Assembly (NCBI GenBank): GCA_002311925.1
Contig: DCAK01000029.1
Span: 22,635 to 29,694 of the forward strand
DNA length: 7,060 nucleotides
Direction of reading: 5' to 3'
Source: Planctomycetes bacterium UBA1135
GTDB lineage: Bacteria; Planctomycetota; UBA1135
Part shown: positions 1 to 6,003 of the stretch, piece after piece
Layout: every line of letters begins with the position of its first letter
Position numbering within the stretch: position 1 is the stretch's first letter
Translations under genes and position numbers: made by a program
Notes under the pieces: generated by a model
Told to the model about the DNA's origin: nothing
What the model saw: only the letters and a program-made list of their open reading frames with translations
Database searches by the model: none

Positions 1-1517
1 CGAAGGTCTGGGTGGATGAAACCCACGACCCTGATGGGGAGCGGCTGGAAACCTGGAACGAGGTAAAGACCGTCGCCCACACGGGTTCATCATCAAGGGA
101 GCAGAAGGGCGAGGAGACCGTCCAGCACCATTTTTCTCATGCCAAACACCCGTTCGTCGTGGAAGCCGACACTCTCCTATGGGCCTGGGTTCTTCTCGAC
201 CCGGAATCGCCGCCACGACAAGTGATGCTTCAATTCCACGCCGAAAACTGGGAGCATCGGGCCTTCTGGGGGGAGGACCTGATTCCATGGGGAACCGCGG
301 GAACCCCGTCGAGAAAGAGCTTGGGAGAACTCCCGGAAACCGGTGGGTGGGTGCGCCTCGAGGTCCCCTCGGAGGAGGTCGGGCTGGCAGCAGGGGACGA
401 AGTCCACGGAATGGCATTTTCCCAGTACGGAGGGCTCGCCTGGTGGGACGAGGCCGGATTCACCCCCCCCCATTCCGAAATCGCGGCCGCCCGGGCCGCC
501 CTTCGCGAGGTGGAGGGAAGGATCCCCAAGCCGGCTTCCACCCTCGTAATGCAACAGGTGACCGAACCCAGGGAGACCCGCATCCTGGAGCGGGGAAGCT
601 TCCTGAGCCCCGGAGAAACCGTTGAACCCGGGGCGCCTTGGGTCCTCGACCGTCGAACCCGCAGAAATCCAACGAATCGACTCGAGTTCGCCGCATGGTT
701 GTGCGATTCGAAAAATCCACTTACCGCGCGGGTGGTGGTCAATCGTCTCTGGGAGGACGCTTTTGGAACCGGATTGGTCGCAACCAGTGATGATTTCGGA
801 ACACGGGGAGAAGCCCCTTCCCATCCCAAGCTTCTCGATTGGTTGGCCGTCGAGTTCGTGGACTCGGGATGGAATCTACAGCACATCCAGAGCTTGATTC
901 TCGACTCCGCCACTTTTCGCCAGGATTCCAAAATCAATCCCGAGGCAACTGCCATCGATCCCTCCAACCGACTTCTCGCCTCCTTTCCAAGAATTCGCCT
1001 CGCCGCAGAGACGCTTCGCGACCAGGCCCTTTCCTTGGCGGGCCTTCTCAACCCCACAATCGGGGGGCCCAGCGTCAAGCCACCCCAACCTGCGGGAATT
1101 GATTTGGCCACATATGCCGGGGACCGCTGGAGAACGTCCATGGGGCCCGACCGCCATCGCCGTGGAATGTACACCTTCTGGAGGCGAACCTCTCCTTATC
1201 CGACCTTTGTTCTCTTCGACGCACCCAGCAGGGAGTTGACCTGCTCCCGCCGGGACAGGTCGAACTCTCCACTCCAGGCACTCGCACTGCTCAACGACCC
1301 CGTTTTCGTCGAGGCTGCAGAAGCATTGGGCAGGGCCATGGCCGGGAACAAGGCAGCTGTGGACCGGGACCGCCTGGAATGGGGATTTCGGCTTTGCACG
1401 GCTCGAACCCCCACCAGCAAGGAGCTCAATATCCTCCACGACCTGTTGAAAAGCGACGGATGGTCCTCGGTCGGCAGGGTTCTGCTCAACCTCGACGAGG
1501 TGATGGTGCGAGGATGA
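1..1517 (+). CDS. Planctomycete-type DUF1553 (PSD1) protein, C-terminal part
   Basis: Partial gene: the frame is open to the left edge (first full codon at 3), and the protein ends at TGA 1515-1517. Counting residues from the codon at 12, about 20-150 look like the beta-rich, LamG-like insert often found inside these proteins (WEHRAFWGEDLI near 80-91, GGWVRLEVP near 111-119). Residues about 183-445 are a clear DUF1553 domain: RETRILERGSFLSPGE, NPLTARVVVNRLW, DDFGTRGEAPSHPKLLDWLAVEF, IGGPSVKPPQPAG, RRGMYTFWRRTSPYPTF, FDAPSRELTCSRRDRSNSPLQAL, LLNDPVFVEAA. It closes with LLNLDEVMVR, usual for the family. Full-length relatives normally carry an N-terminal cytochrome-c-like domain and DUF1549, which would lie left of the window; no CXXCH is visible here. 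The biochemical role is unknown. The linker after the LamG-like part and the tail before LLNLDE seem shorter than usual. It overlaps the DUF1501 gene by ATGA. Confidence 0.93.
   Translation, partial: KVWVDETHDPDGERLETWNEVKTVAHTGSSSREQKGEETVQHHFSHAKHPFVVEADTLLWAWVLLDPESPPRQVMLQFHAENWEHRAFWGEDLIPWGTAGTPSRKSLGELPETGGWVRLEVPSEEVGLAAGDEVHGMAFSQYGGLAWWDEAGFTPPHSEIAAARAALREVEGRIPKPASTLVMQQVTEPRETRILERGSFLSPGETVEPGAPWVLDRRTRRNPTNRLEFAAWLCDSKNPLTARVVVNRLWEDAFGTGLVATSDDFGTRGEAPSHPKLLDWLAVEFVDSGWNLQHIQSLILDSATFRQDSKINPEATAIDPSNRLLASFPRIRLAAETLRDQALSLAGLLNPTIGGPSVKPPQPAGIDLATYAGDRWRTSMGPDRHRRGMYTFWRRTSPYPTFVLFDAPSRELTCSRRDRSNSPLQALALLNDPVFVEAAEALGRAMAGNKAAVDRDRLEWGFRLCTARTPTSKELNILHDLLKSDGWSSVGRVLLNLDEVMVRG
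1497..1504 (+). promoter_or_regulatory. Possible Shine-Dalgarno site for the DUF1501 gene
   Basis: GAGGTGAT is complementary to the usual 3' end of bacterial 16S rRNA and lies nine bases before ATG 1514. It supports 1514 over the ATG at 1523 as the start. The same bases encode the conserved LDE of the upstream protein, so the match may be partly coincidental, and the GAGG core is farther from the start than ideal. Translational coupling through the ATGA overlap would work without it. Confidence 0.35.
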
Positions 1518-2941
1518 AGGCTATGGACCGCCGTCATTTCATGCTCTCCACGGGAGCCGGCTCCTTGGCCGCCGCCTTTCTGGGTTTATCGCCTTCCGGA
1601 AACCGCGGACGGCTCCTCCAGGAACCCAAAGAGGGAGCGGGATGGCAACTTCACCACTCCCCCCGGGCCAAGAGGGTCATCTGGCTCCATATGGCCGGTT
1701 CTCCTTCACAGCTCGACACATTTCAGCCCAAGCCCGCCCTCACGGAATACGACGGAAAGGACTGCCCTGCCGAATACCTGGAGGGAGAACGATTCGCCTT
1801 CATCAAGGGAATCCCCAAGCTTTTGGCCCCGCCCCATGGGTTCAAGCAGCACGGGGAAAGCGGACACTGGTTCACCGATCTCCTCCCCCATACGGGAGCC
1901 ATCGCCGACAAGTTGACCTTCGTGCATTCGATGCACACCACGCAGTTCAACCACGCCCCGGCGCAGATTTTCCTCAATTCCGGTCACCAGGTCATCGGCC
2001 GTCCCAGCATTGGATCCTGGCTCTCCTGGGGCCTGGGCAGCGAAAGTCAAAACCTTCCAGCCTTCGTGGTCATGACCTCGGGCCAATACCTTCCCAGCGG
2101 AGGCTCCTCGTGCTGGAGCCACGGCTTCCTCCCCTCCGAGCACCAGGGAGTCCGTCTCATGAACAACGGCGACCCGATCCTGTTCCTCTCCAATCCGGAA
2201 GGAACCGACCGGGCATCACGGAGACGCGAGCTGGACGCCCTGCGGGACCTCAACGAGGAGCAACTCGCCGAGCACGGAGACTCCGAGACAAAGGCGCGGA
2301 TTCAGCAATATGAACTGGCCTTCCGCATGCAGGCGGAGGTGCCCGAGCTGGCCGACCTCTCCTCGGAATCCCCCGAAACTCTCGATTTGTACGGAGTGGA
2401 ACCGGGCAAGTCCTCATTCGCCGCCAACTGCCTGCTGGCCCGCCGCCTTTCAGAGGCTGGCGTGAGGTTCATCCAGCTCTATGACTGGGGATGGGACCTC
2501 CACGGAACCAACGCCGGCGACGATCTCGTCACCCAGTTTCCCAGGCAATGCAAGCGGACCGACCGGGCTTGCGCCGCCCTCGTCATCGACCTTGAACGCC
2601 GCGGACTGCTCGACGACACCATCGTGATTTGGGGAGGAGAATTCGGCAGGACTCCCATGAACGAGGAACGCAATGGCTCCAAGTTTCTGGGGCGGGACCA
2701 CCACCCTCACGCCTTCTCCATCTGGATGTGCGGAGGCGGTTTCCGCCCGGGAATCGCCCATGGCGCGACCGACGAGCTGGGCTACTACATCACCGAGAAC
2801 CCGGTCTCGGTCCACGACCTCCATGCCACCCTGCTTCACCAGCTGGGCATCGACCACGAACGCTTCACCTACCGATCCCAGGGCAGGGACTTCCGCCTGA
2901 CGGATGTCGAAGGCTTGGTGGTCCGGGACCTGTTGGCCTAG
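1514..2941 (+). CDS. DUF1501 protein with twin-arginine signal
   Basis: A complete protein of 475 residues when started at ATG 1514, whose ATGA overlaps the stop of the DUF1553 gene; a second ATG at 1523 would remove three residues. The N-terminus (DRRHFMLSTGAGSLAAAFLG, residues 5-24) has a twin arginine followed by a hydrophobic stretch, so Tat export is likely. The rest is a full DUF1501 domain: AKRVIWLHMAGSPSQLDTF (52-70), FNHAPAQIFLNSGHQ (145-159), YDWGWDLHGTN (323-333), VIWGGEFGRTPM (371-382), GRDHHPHAFSIWM (393-405), ENPVSVHDLHATLLHQLGID (428-447), QGRDFRLTDVEG (456-467). DUF1501 is related to the alkaline phosphatase/sulfatase fold, so the conserved Asp, Glu and His could bind metal, but no substrate is known. 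Pairing with a DUF1553 gene is a recurrent arrangement in Planctomycetota and relatives and suggests joint action outside the cytoplasm; that role is inference. Confidence 0.95.
   Translation: MKAMDRRHFMLSTGAGSLAAAFLGLSPSGNRGRLLQEPKEGAGWQLHHSPRAKRVIWLHMAGSPSQLDTFQPKPALTEYDGKDCPAEYLEGERFAFIKGIPKLLAPPHGFKQHGESGHWFTDLLPHTGAIADKLTFVHSMHTTQFNHAPAQIFLNSGHQVIGRPSIGSWLSWGLGSESQNLPAFVVMTSGQYLPSGGSSCWSHGFLPSEHQGVRLMNNGDPILFLSNPEGTDRASRRRELDALRDLNEEQLAEHGDSETKARIQQYELAFRMQAEVPELADLSSESPETLDLYGVEPGKSSFAANCLLARRLSEAGVRFIQLYDWGWDLHGTNAGDDLVTQFPRQCKRTDRACAALVIDLERRGLLDDTIVIWGGEFGRTPMNEERNGSKFLGRDHHPHAFSIWMCGGGFRPGIAHGATDELGYYITENPVSVHDLHATLLHQLGIDHERFTYRSQGRDFRLTDVEGLVVRDLLA
2938..2941. other. Interlocked stop codons of two convergent genes (CTAG)
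   Basis: The + strand DUF1501 gene ends with TAG at 2939-2941, and the - strand acyl-CoA dehydrogenase gene ends with TAG read from 2940 to 2938. The palindrome CTAG therefore supplies both stops and leaves no intergenic base. A 6-bp inverted repeat (GGGACC 2925-2930, GGTCCC 2944-2949) is centred on this point, with a 13-base loop and no T-tract. Confidence 0.95.
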
Positions 2942-5355
2942 TCGGTCCCCCAACCACCGCCCGCAGCGGTGGCGTGATATTCCTCCTCGGTGAAGGCGTC
3001 CACCAGGATGGCGTCGGCACGAGCCTCTTCCGCCCGGCGAACCAGGTCGGCTTCCTCCTGCTTCAGGATTCCGGCCTTTACGGCGGGTTTGAGAAGAGAG
3101 AGAGGGGCGGCCTTGGGGAGTTTCTTCTCGCGAACCGCGGCCCGCAGCTTCTTGGCCACGGATTCGGCTTCGCAACACAGGAGAAAGGCCTCCTCCAGGC
3201 GGGCCACCGCTTCCCCTTCCCCTTCCGGAATGAAGAGGCCCTCCTTGGTCAGTCGATCCCGCTGGTCACCGGGGGTGGTGAGGATGTCCACAACCTTTTC
3301 GGATAGGGCGTCGGCAGGCTCCGAACCGATGGGGTTGGCGCGGTGGAGCCAGGACACCGGGCCTCGCATCAAGGCCCCCATGATGGGGACGTCGAAATTC
3401 CTGTAGATGCCGTCGAGGGCCTCCTGAACCCGGGCGAAGGCGTGGTCCAGTGACCAGCGGGCCAGGGGAAGATCGTCCGCCAGGCGGCCCTCGGCCCCGA
3501 ATCGGCGCAGAACGGCAGCCGCCAAGTACATCCAGGAAAAGGCGTCCGCGAAGCGTCCGGTCAGGCTTTCCTTGCGCTTGAGATTCCCTCCATGGGCCAC
3601 CATGGCTAGATCGGCCAACAGGGCGAAGGTCGCCGAGCTCCAGGCCAACCTCTGGAAATCCCGCTTCAGCGGTCCGGCGTGGGGAACCGTGGCGAGGCGA
3701 CCCCTGGTGAGGAACAGGAGGGTGGAGCGACAGGAATTGCGAATCACATGGCCGATGTGGCCGAAGAAGGCCCGGTCGAAGCGGGCCTCGTCGCCGTCGG
3801 CCAGGCCCTGAATCTCATCCCAGGCATGTGGATGGCAACGCACCGCGCCCTGGCCGAAAATCATCAGTGACCGGGTGAGGATGTTGGCGCCCTCCACCGT
3901 GATTGAAATGGGGGCGCTGAAATAGGCGTGGGCCACCAGGTTTCGCGGGCCCCGGGAAATCCCGGCCCCGCCGAGGATGTCCATGGCGTCGTTGGTGGCC
4001 CGGCGGAAGGCCTCGGTGAACTGGTACTTGGCGATGGCGGTCGCCACGGCCGGCTTGGCTCCCGAATCCAGGGCGCCGCAGGTGAAGCGGCGCGCGGCCT
4101 CGAAGATGTAGGAGGCTCCGGCCAGGCGGGCGAGGGGTTCGCGCACCCCCTCGAATTTTCCGATGGGTTGGCCGAATTGGCGGCGAATGAAGGAATAGGC
4201 GCTCGCCACCCGGGCCATGGATTTGACCCCGGCGGTTCCCTGGGCGGGAAGCATGATTCCGCGGCCGGAAGCCAGGCATTCCATGAGCATCTTCCATCCC
4301 TTGCCCACCCCTTCGAGGCCGCCGATGATGGCGTCGATTGGGACTTCGACCCCGTGGCCCTGGAACGGGCTGTTGAAGAAGGGGACATTGAGAGGGTCGT
4401 GCTGGAGGCCGCGCTCGATTCCCGGCAGGTCGGCGGGAACCAGGGCCACGGTGATCCCCGGCGCGGCCCCCTTTCCGAGCAGGCGGTCGGAATCCTCCAG
4501 TTGGAAGGCGAGCCCGATGACGGTGGCCCGCAGGGCCATGGTCGTGTAACGCTTGTCCCAATCCAGGCGAATCCAGGGTTCCCCGTCCTCGCCCCGGAAA
4601 ACCACCCCCCGCGACGAGATGGAGGACGCGTCCGAACCTGCCTCGGGCTCGGTCAGGGCGAAGCAGGGGACCTCCTTGCCCTCGGCGAGCCTGGGCAGCC
4701 ACTTGGCCTTCTGGTCCACGGTGCCGTAGTGGTGAAGGAGCTCGGCGGGGCCCAGGGAATTGGGCAGCATGGCGGTGATGCCCAGCGGCACCGAGCGAGA
4801 ACTGAGCTTCGAGATGACGGCGCTGATGGCGGTGGCTGAAAAGCCGAGGCCGCCGTAGTCGGGCGAGATGTTCATCCCGTAGAAGCCCTTGTCCTTGAGG
4901 AACTGGTGAACTTCGGGCGGCAGGTCGCGTTTCTGGAAAACCTGCCAGTCGTCGGTCATCTTGCAGACCTCCTCCGCCGGGCCATGGTAGAAGGCGTATT
5001 CATCCTTGGAAAGTTCGGGGTAGGCCTCGCCGACCAGGCGCTTGAGGTCGGGATTGCCTGAAAAGAGTTCGCCCTCGTACCAGACCGTGCCAGCCTCGAG
5101 AGCTTCTCTCTCGGTGTCGGAGATTGCGGGAAGCAGGCCCTTTTTCTTGAGCCAGCCCAGGAGCGGCCCCGAAATCAGGGGCTTGCGCAGGATGGGAAAG
5201 AGGAAGACGGTGCCGGGAACCGCGAGGGTGGGGTAGAGCCAGAAGGGCGCCCCCAGGGTGAGGAGGAGGCCGGCGAAACCGACGAACCAAGCCCACAGCG
5301 GCGCCCCGAGAAAACCGAGAACGAGGGCGGCTCCGAGGGCGATGAGGAAGGTCAT
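2938..5355 (-). CDS. fadE: FadE-type acyl-CoA dehydrogenase
   Basis: Oxidises acyl-CoA to trans-2-enoyl-CoA using FAD, the first step of fatty-acid beta-oxidation. It has 805 residues, close to E. coli FadE (about 814) and about twice the size of ordinary acyl-CoA dehydrogenases. Residues 1-56 hold two or three hydrophobic segments, so it is probably anchored in the inner membrane. FadE-like blocks follow: EAGTVWYEGELFSGNPD (87-103), PPEVHQFLKDKGFYGM (146-161), PNSLGPAELLHHYGT (198-212), CFALTEPEAGSD with the flavin/substrate signature (231-242), PIDAIIGG (339-346), GVKSMARVASAYSFIRRQFG (376-395), DAMDILGGAGI (456-466), and ITVEGANILTRSLMIFGQGA (485-504). E488 matches the family's catalytic base. 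The C-terminal 300 residues correspond to the DUF1974 extension and end in a FadE-like VDAFTEEE. ATG 5355-5353 overlaps the TetR stop as ATGA, and no Shine-Dalgarno is visible upstream, so it is probably co-transcribed and translationally coupled. Preferred chain length cannot be read from sequence. Confidence 0.96.
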   Translation of the reverse strand: MTFLIALGAALVLGFLGAPLWAWFVGFAGLLLTLGAPFWLYPTLAVPGTVFLFPILRKPLISGPLLGWLKKKGLLPAISDTEREALEAGTVWYEGELFSGNPDLKRLVGEAYPELSKDEYAFYHGPAEEVCKMTDDWQVFQKRDLPPEVHQFLKDKGFYGMNISPDYGGLGFSATAISAVISKLSSRSVPLGITAMLPNSLGPAELLHHYGTVDQKAKWLPRLAEGKEVPCFALTEPEAGSDASSISSRGVVFRGEDGEPWIRLDWDKRYTTMALRATVIGLAFQLEDSDRLLGKGAAPGITVALVPADLPGIERGLQHDPLNVPFFNSPFQGHGVEVPIDAIIGGLEGVGKGWKMLMECLASGRGIMLPAQGTAGVKSMARVASAYSFIRRQFGQPIGKFEGVREPLARLAGASYIFEAARRFTCGALDSGAKPAVATAIAKYQFTEAFRRATNDAMDILGGAGISRGPRNLVAHAYFSAPISITVEGANILTRSLMIFGQGAVRCHPHAWDEIQGLADGDEARFDRAFFGHIGHVIRNSCRSTLLFLTRGRLATVPHAGPLKRDFQRLAWSSATFALLADLAMVAHGGNLKRKESLTGRFADAFSWMYLAAAVLRRFGAEGRLADDLPLARWSLDHAFARVQEALDGIYRNFDVPIMGALMRGPVSWLHRANPIGSEPADALSEKVVDILTTPGDQRDRLTKEGLFIPEGEGEAVARLEEAFLLCCEAESVAKKLRAAVREKKLPKAAPLSLLKPAVKAGILKQEEADLVRRAEEARADAILVDAFTEEEYHATAAGGGWGTD

Positions 5356-5948
5356 GATTGAGGCGGCAGGGCGAGGGCCATTGCGTGTTCGACGGCCCGG
5401 TCAACGAGGGTTTCCTGGTCCAGCCGGGCGTCCACCCTTTGCGCAACCAGGAGCGAGATTGTCCCGTGGAGGGAGGTCCAGGCCAAGGCCGCGAGGACCT
5501 GAACTTCGGCGGGGTCGGGGTCGTCCCCGCGGGCTAGGGCGATGTCGGCGCCCACCCGTTCCAGGCGGTTGCGGGCAGCGCGGTATTTTTCCGGCGGATA
5601 CCGGCGGGTGTGGCGGGGATGAAGCAGGAACATCACCTCGTAGAACTCGGGGTTTTCCAATCCGAAATCCAGGTAGGTTCGAAACACCCCGCGCAGCCGT
5701 TCCTGAGGAGTCGTATCCGTGGATTCCAGGACATGGTCGAGACCCACGAAAAGCTTGTCCATCCCTTCGTCCATGAGGGCGTGAAAGAGACCGTTCTTGT
5801 TCTTGAAATAGAGGTAGAGGCTGGTGGCTGTGCACCCGACCCTGGAGGCGATACGCCGCATGGACATCCTCGTATAGCCTTCGGCCAGGAGAAGCCTGCG
5901 GGCTTGGTCGAGGATGGACTCGCGGAGGTTCGTGGCGGGACGGGGCAC
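5352..5948 (-). CDS. TetR-family transcriptional regulator
   Basis: A 198-residue protein of typical TetR length. The N-terminal DNA-binding domain covers about residues 8-55 (RESILDQARRLLLAEGY, MSMRRIASRVGCTATSLYLYF, KNKNGLFHALMDEG). The C-terminal ligand/dimer domain contains AWTSLHGTISLLVAQR (156-171), whose W157, H161 and G162 resemble the WHG-type TetR C-terminal domain. The start is GTG at 5948-5946: reading upstream in frame, a TAA appears at 5978-5976 with no better start between, and the protein aligns with TetR proteins from its first residues. No Shine-Dalgarno precedes it. It lies first in a unit with fadE and is divergent from a thiolase, so I infer it represses both units and itself, with an acyl-CoA as the likely inducer, as known for other TetR-family beta-oxidation regulators (PsrA, Bacillus FadR). 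The ligand is not shown by the sequence. Confidence 0.94.
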   Translation of the reverse strand: MPRPATNLRESILDQARRLLLAEGYTRMSMRRIASRVGCTATSLYLYFKNKNGLFHALMDEGMDKLFVGLDHVLESTDTTPQERLRGVFRTYLDFGLENPEFYEVMFLLHPRHTRRYPPEKYRAARNRLERVGADIALARGDDPDPAEVQVLAALAWTSLHGTISLLVAQRVDARLDQETLVDRAVEHAMALALPPQS

Positions 5949-5955
5949 GGTTGCG

Positions 5956-5982
5956 TTTATGTTGACAATGTTAAGTTAACAA
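5956..5982 (-). promoter_or_regulatory. Possible promoter for the TetR-fadE unit
   Basis: On the minus strand, TTGTTA (5982-5977) and CATAAA (5961-5956) each match four of six sigma-70 consensus bases, but the 15-base spacer is short. If used, transcription would start almost at the GTG codon, giving a leaderless message, in agreement with the missing Shine-Dalgarno. Both elements overlap or adjoin the palindromes. Confidence 0.25.
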
Positions 5983-5990
5983 GGTTAACC
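5962..5990 (+). promoter_or_regulatory. Possible promoter for the thiolase gene
   Basis: TTGACA (5962-5967) exactly matches the sigma-70 -35 consensus. The -10 region, 16 to 18 bases further on (5984-5990), is only a weak match (GTTAAC or TTAACC) and lies inside the 14-bp palindrome. Transcription would then start within about ten bases of ATG 6004, giving a very short or absent leader. The weak -10 keeps this tentative. Confidence 0.35.
5969..5981. promoter_or_regulatory. 13-bp palindrome, possible second operator
   Basis: TGTTAAGTTAACA is a perfect inverted repeat around a single central base at 5975. Its right arm overlaps the first bases of the 14-bp palindrome by two positions. It lies almost at the symmetry centre of the terminal repeats (5976). 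It may be a second dimer site or part of one larger cooperative operator. Confidence 0.45.
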
Positions 5991-5993
5991 TTG
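5980..5993. promoter_or_regulatory. 14-bp perfect palindrome, candidate TetR operator
   Basis: CAAGGTTAACCTTG is its own reverse complement, centred between 5986 and 5987. Beyond one mismatch (5979/5994) two further pairs match (5978/5995 and 5977/5996). TetR dimers usually bind palindromes of this size beside their own gene. It ends ten bases before the thiolase ATG and would overlap its promoter. Binding is inferred, not shown. Confidence 0.6.
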
Positions 5994-6003
5994 GTACGCA
6001 ACC

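Larger units (their letters stand above)
5949..6003. promoter_or_regulatory. Divergent control region between the TetR and thiolase genes
   Basis: A 55-bp gap, visibly AT-richer than its surroundings, must hold the promoters of both divergent genes. It contains GTTGAC (5961-5966), GTTAAG (5970-5975), GTTAAC (5975-5980) and GTTAAC (5984-5989). The first two boxes start nine bases apart, as do the last two. Nested palindromes and an exact terminal inverted repeat are listed separately. The short length means that a regulator bound here should affect both directions. Confidence 0.8.
5949..6003. repeat. Exact 8-bp inverted repeat abutting both start codons
   Basis: GGTTGCGT (5949-5956) and ACGCAACC (5996-6003) are perfect reverse complements. 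Each is directly next to a start codon: GTG of the TetR gene (5948-5946) and ATG of the thiolase (6004-6006). Read in gene direction, both genes therefore begin ACGCAACC then RTG, and two of the next three bases (CC) also agree. This could be a shared regulator half-site, a common leader or an initiation element; which one is not decided by sequence. Confidence 0.85.

Noticed and set aside
463..471. C9 tract as a phase-variation switch
   Set aside because: The frame is intact, the gene is not a surface-antigen type known for such switching, and one run alone is not evidence.
230..1174. Long minus-strand open frame opposite the DUF1553 gene
   Set aside because: It lies fully opposite a convincing conserved domain, has low-complexity Arg/Ser/Pro-rich content and no recognisable motif; such frames are expected in GC-rich DNA.
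1379..1513. Longer DUF1501 protein starting at 1379
   Set aside because: The extra 45 residues overlap conserved DUF1553 coding and would put a non-signal extension in front of the Tat signal; ATG 1514 fits better.
2925..2949. Inverted repeat GGGACC/GGTCCC as an intrinsic terminator
   Set aside because: The stem is only six pairs with a 13-base loop, no T-tract follows in either direction, and it lies in coding sequence on both sides.
2450..3178. Minus-strand open frame spanning the ends of the DUF1501 and fadE genes
   Set aside because: It crosses two well-supported gene ends, is Arg/Gly-rich, and shows no family resemblance.
3928..4839. 303-codon plus-strand open frame opposite fadE
   Set aside because: The fadE frame is conserved motif by motif here. 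The opposite frame is Gly/His-rich without domain features and is a codon-bias shadow.
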